From Paracoccaceae bacterium (lineage in GTDB: Bacteria > Pseudomonadota > Alphaproteobacteria > Rhodobacterales > Rhodobacteraceae), in contig DLZA01000370.1 in NCBI GenBank assembly GCA_003447515.1, positions 1,757 to 8,805 on the forward strand: DNA of 7,049 nucleotides. The letters are read 5' to 3'. The notes under the pieces are model-generated. The model had not been told where the DNA came from. It made no database searches and saw only the letters and a list, made by a program, of their open reading frames with translations. Shown one piece after another: positions 6,571 through 7,049 of the stretch; the first letter of the stretch is position 1; every line of letters begins with the position of its first letter. A program made the translations under genes and the position numbers.

Positions 6571-7049
6571 ATGGCTCGCACATTAATGGGAACCCGTATT
6601 CGGGAGCGCCGGCGCGCAAAAAAGCTGACACAAACAGCCTTGGCCAAAACCGTGGGCATATCTTCAAGTTATCTAAACCTAATTGAACATAATCGGAGAG
6701 GAATCGCTGGAAAGATACTTATCTCTTTAGCCCGTGAACTTGGGCTGCAACCATCAGACCTGTCCGAGGGTGCAGACGTAGCGCTGATTAATACCCTTGC
6801 CGAAGCCGCCAAAAATAATCCAAAGTCAGGTCCAGAAGTCGATCGTATTGAAGAATTTGTAGGCCGATATCCTGGCTGGGCAAAACTTATTGGAACTTTG
6901 TCCAGAATTACGCGCGACCAGGGTGAAACACTTACGGCTATGACGGATCAAATGGCTCATGATCCATTTTTATCCGAAACCATGCATCAAATTTTATCAA
7001 AAATTACCTCCATTCGATCCACAGCAAGTATTCTGGCAACAGAAACCGA
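6571..7049 (+). CDS. XRE-family helix-turn-helix regulator with a HisKA-like helix, N-terminal part
   Basis: The frame opens at an ATG with AAAGGA 9 bases upstream and stays open to the window edge, giving 159 residues of an incomplete protein. Residues 8-62 form an XRE/Cro-type DNA-binding domain: the helix-turn-helix runs through LTQTALAKTVGISSSYLNLI, followed by EHNRRG and the closing helix SLARELGLQPSDL. This matches the N-terminus of large XRE regulators common in Rhodobacteraceae, some of which carry IrrE-like metallopeptidase or short-chain acyl-sensing regions; no such region is visible here. Residues 90-116 include DRIEEFVGRYPGWAKL. Residues 133-149 (FLSETMHQILSKITSIR) follow the register of a histidine-kinase phosphoacceptor helix, with His139 at the phosphorylation position. 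It is divergent from the liv operon and could regulate it or itself; that link is inferred from position only. Confidence 0.88.
   Translation, partial: MARTLMGTRIRERRRAKKLTQTALAKTVGISSSYLNLIEHNRRGIAGKILISLARELGLQPSDLSEGADVALINTLAEAAKNNPKSGPEVDRIEEFVGRYPGWAKLIGTLSRITRDQGETLTAMTDQMAHDPFLSETMHQILSKITSIRSTASILATET

Noticed and set aside
6426..6659. 77-codon minus-strand frame across the divergent promoter region
   Set aside because: It is antisense to the HTH coding region and continues through the AT-rich control DNA; its C-terminal part has the lysine-isoleucine-rich composition expected of non-coding AT-rich sequence.

Overview
The window reads as ordinary chromosomal DNA of an alphaproteobacterium, most likely a moderately AT-rich member of the Rhodobacteraceae (marine roseobacter type). 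This rests on recalled family resemblance of the proteins: a Tat-exported Liv-type binding protein, a LivG with an LSRGDK signature, and an XRE regulator starting MARTLMGTRIRERR. No database search was possible. I see no tRNA, rRNA, insertion sequence or CRISPR array.

Layout. At 1-744 (+) lies the C-terminal part of the ABC-F translation factor EttA, cut by the left edge. At 745-1148 is a 404-base convergent gap with no convincing gene; it holds a perfect 13-bp hairpin (765-798) and an 8-bp inverted repeat (948-990). From 6338 down to 1149, all on the minus strand, is a complete five-gene high-affinity ABC importer operon of the HAAT/Liv type: binding protein, then livH, livM, livG and livF. 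A strong hairpin followed by a short U-run (4928-4961) separates the binding-protein gene from livH. At 6339-6570 is a very AT-rich divergent control region with a candidate promoter, a near-palindromic operator candidate and A/T tracts phased at about one helical turn. At 6571-7049 (+) is the N-terminal part of an XRE-type regulator, cut by the right edge.

How the parts work together. The Tat-exported binding protein would capture a solute in the periplasm and deliver it to the LivH-LivM channel, powered by LivG and LivF. The divergent regulator is the obvious candidate for local control. The substrate (branched-chain amino acid, amide, urea-like compound or other) cannot be read from the sequence.

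The most interesting points are: a histidine-kinase-like phosphoacceptor-helix motif inside the XRE regulator; complementary degeneracy in the two ATPases that predicts one canonical and one degenerate ATP site; the bent-looking promoter region with an operator candidate; and the intercistronic hairpin. I do not see a wholly new system here.
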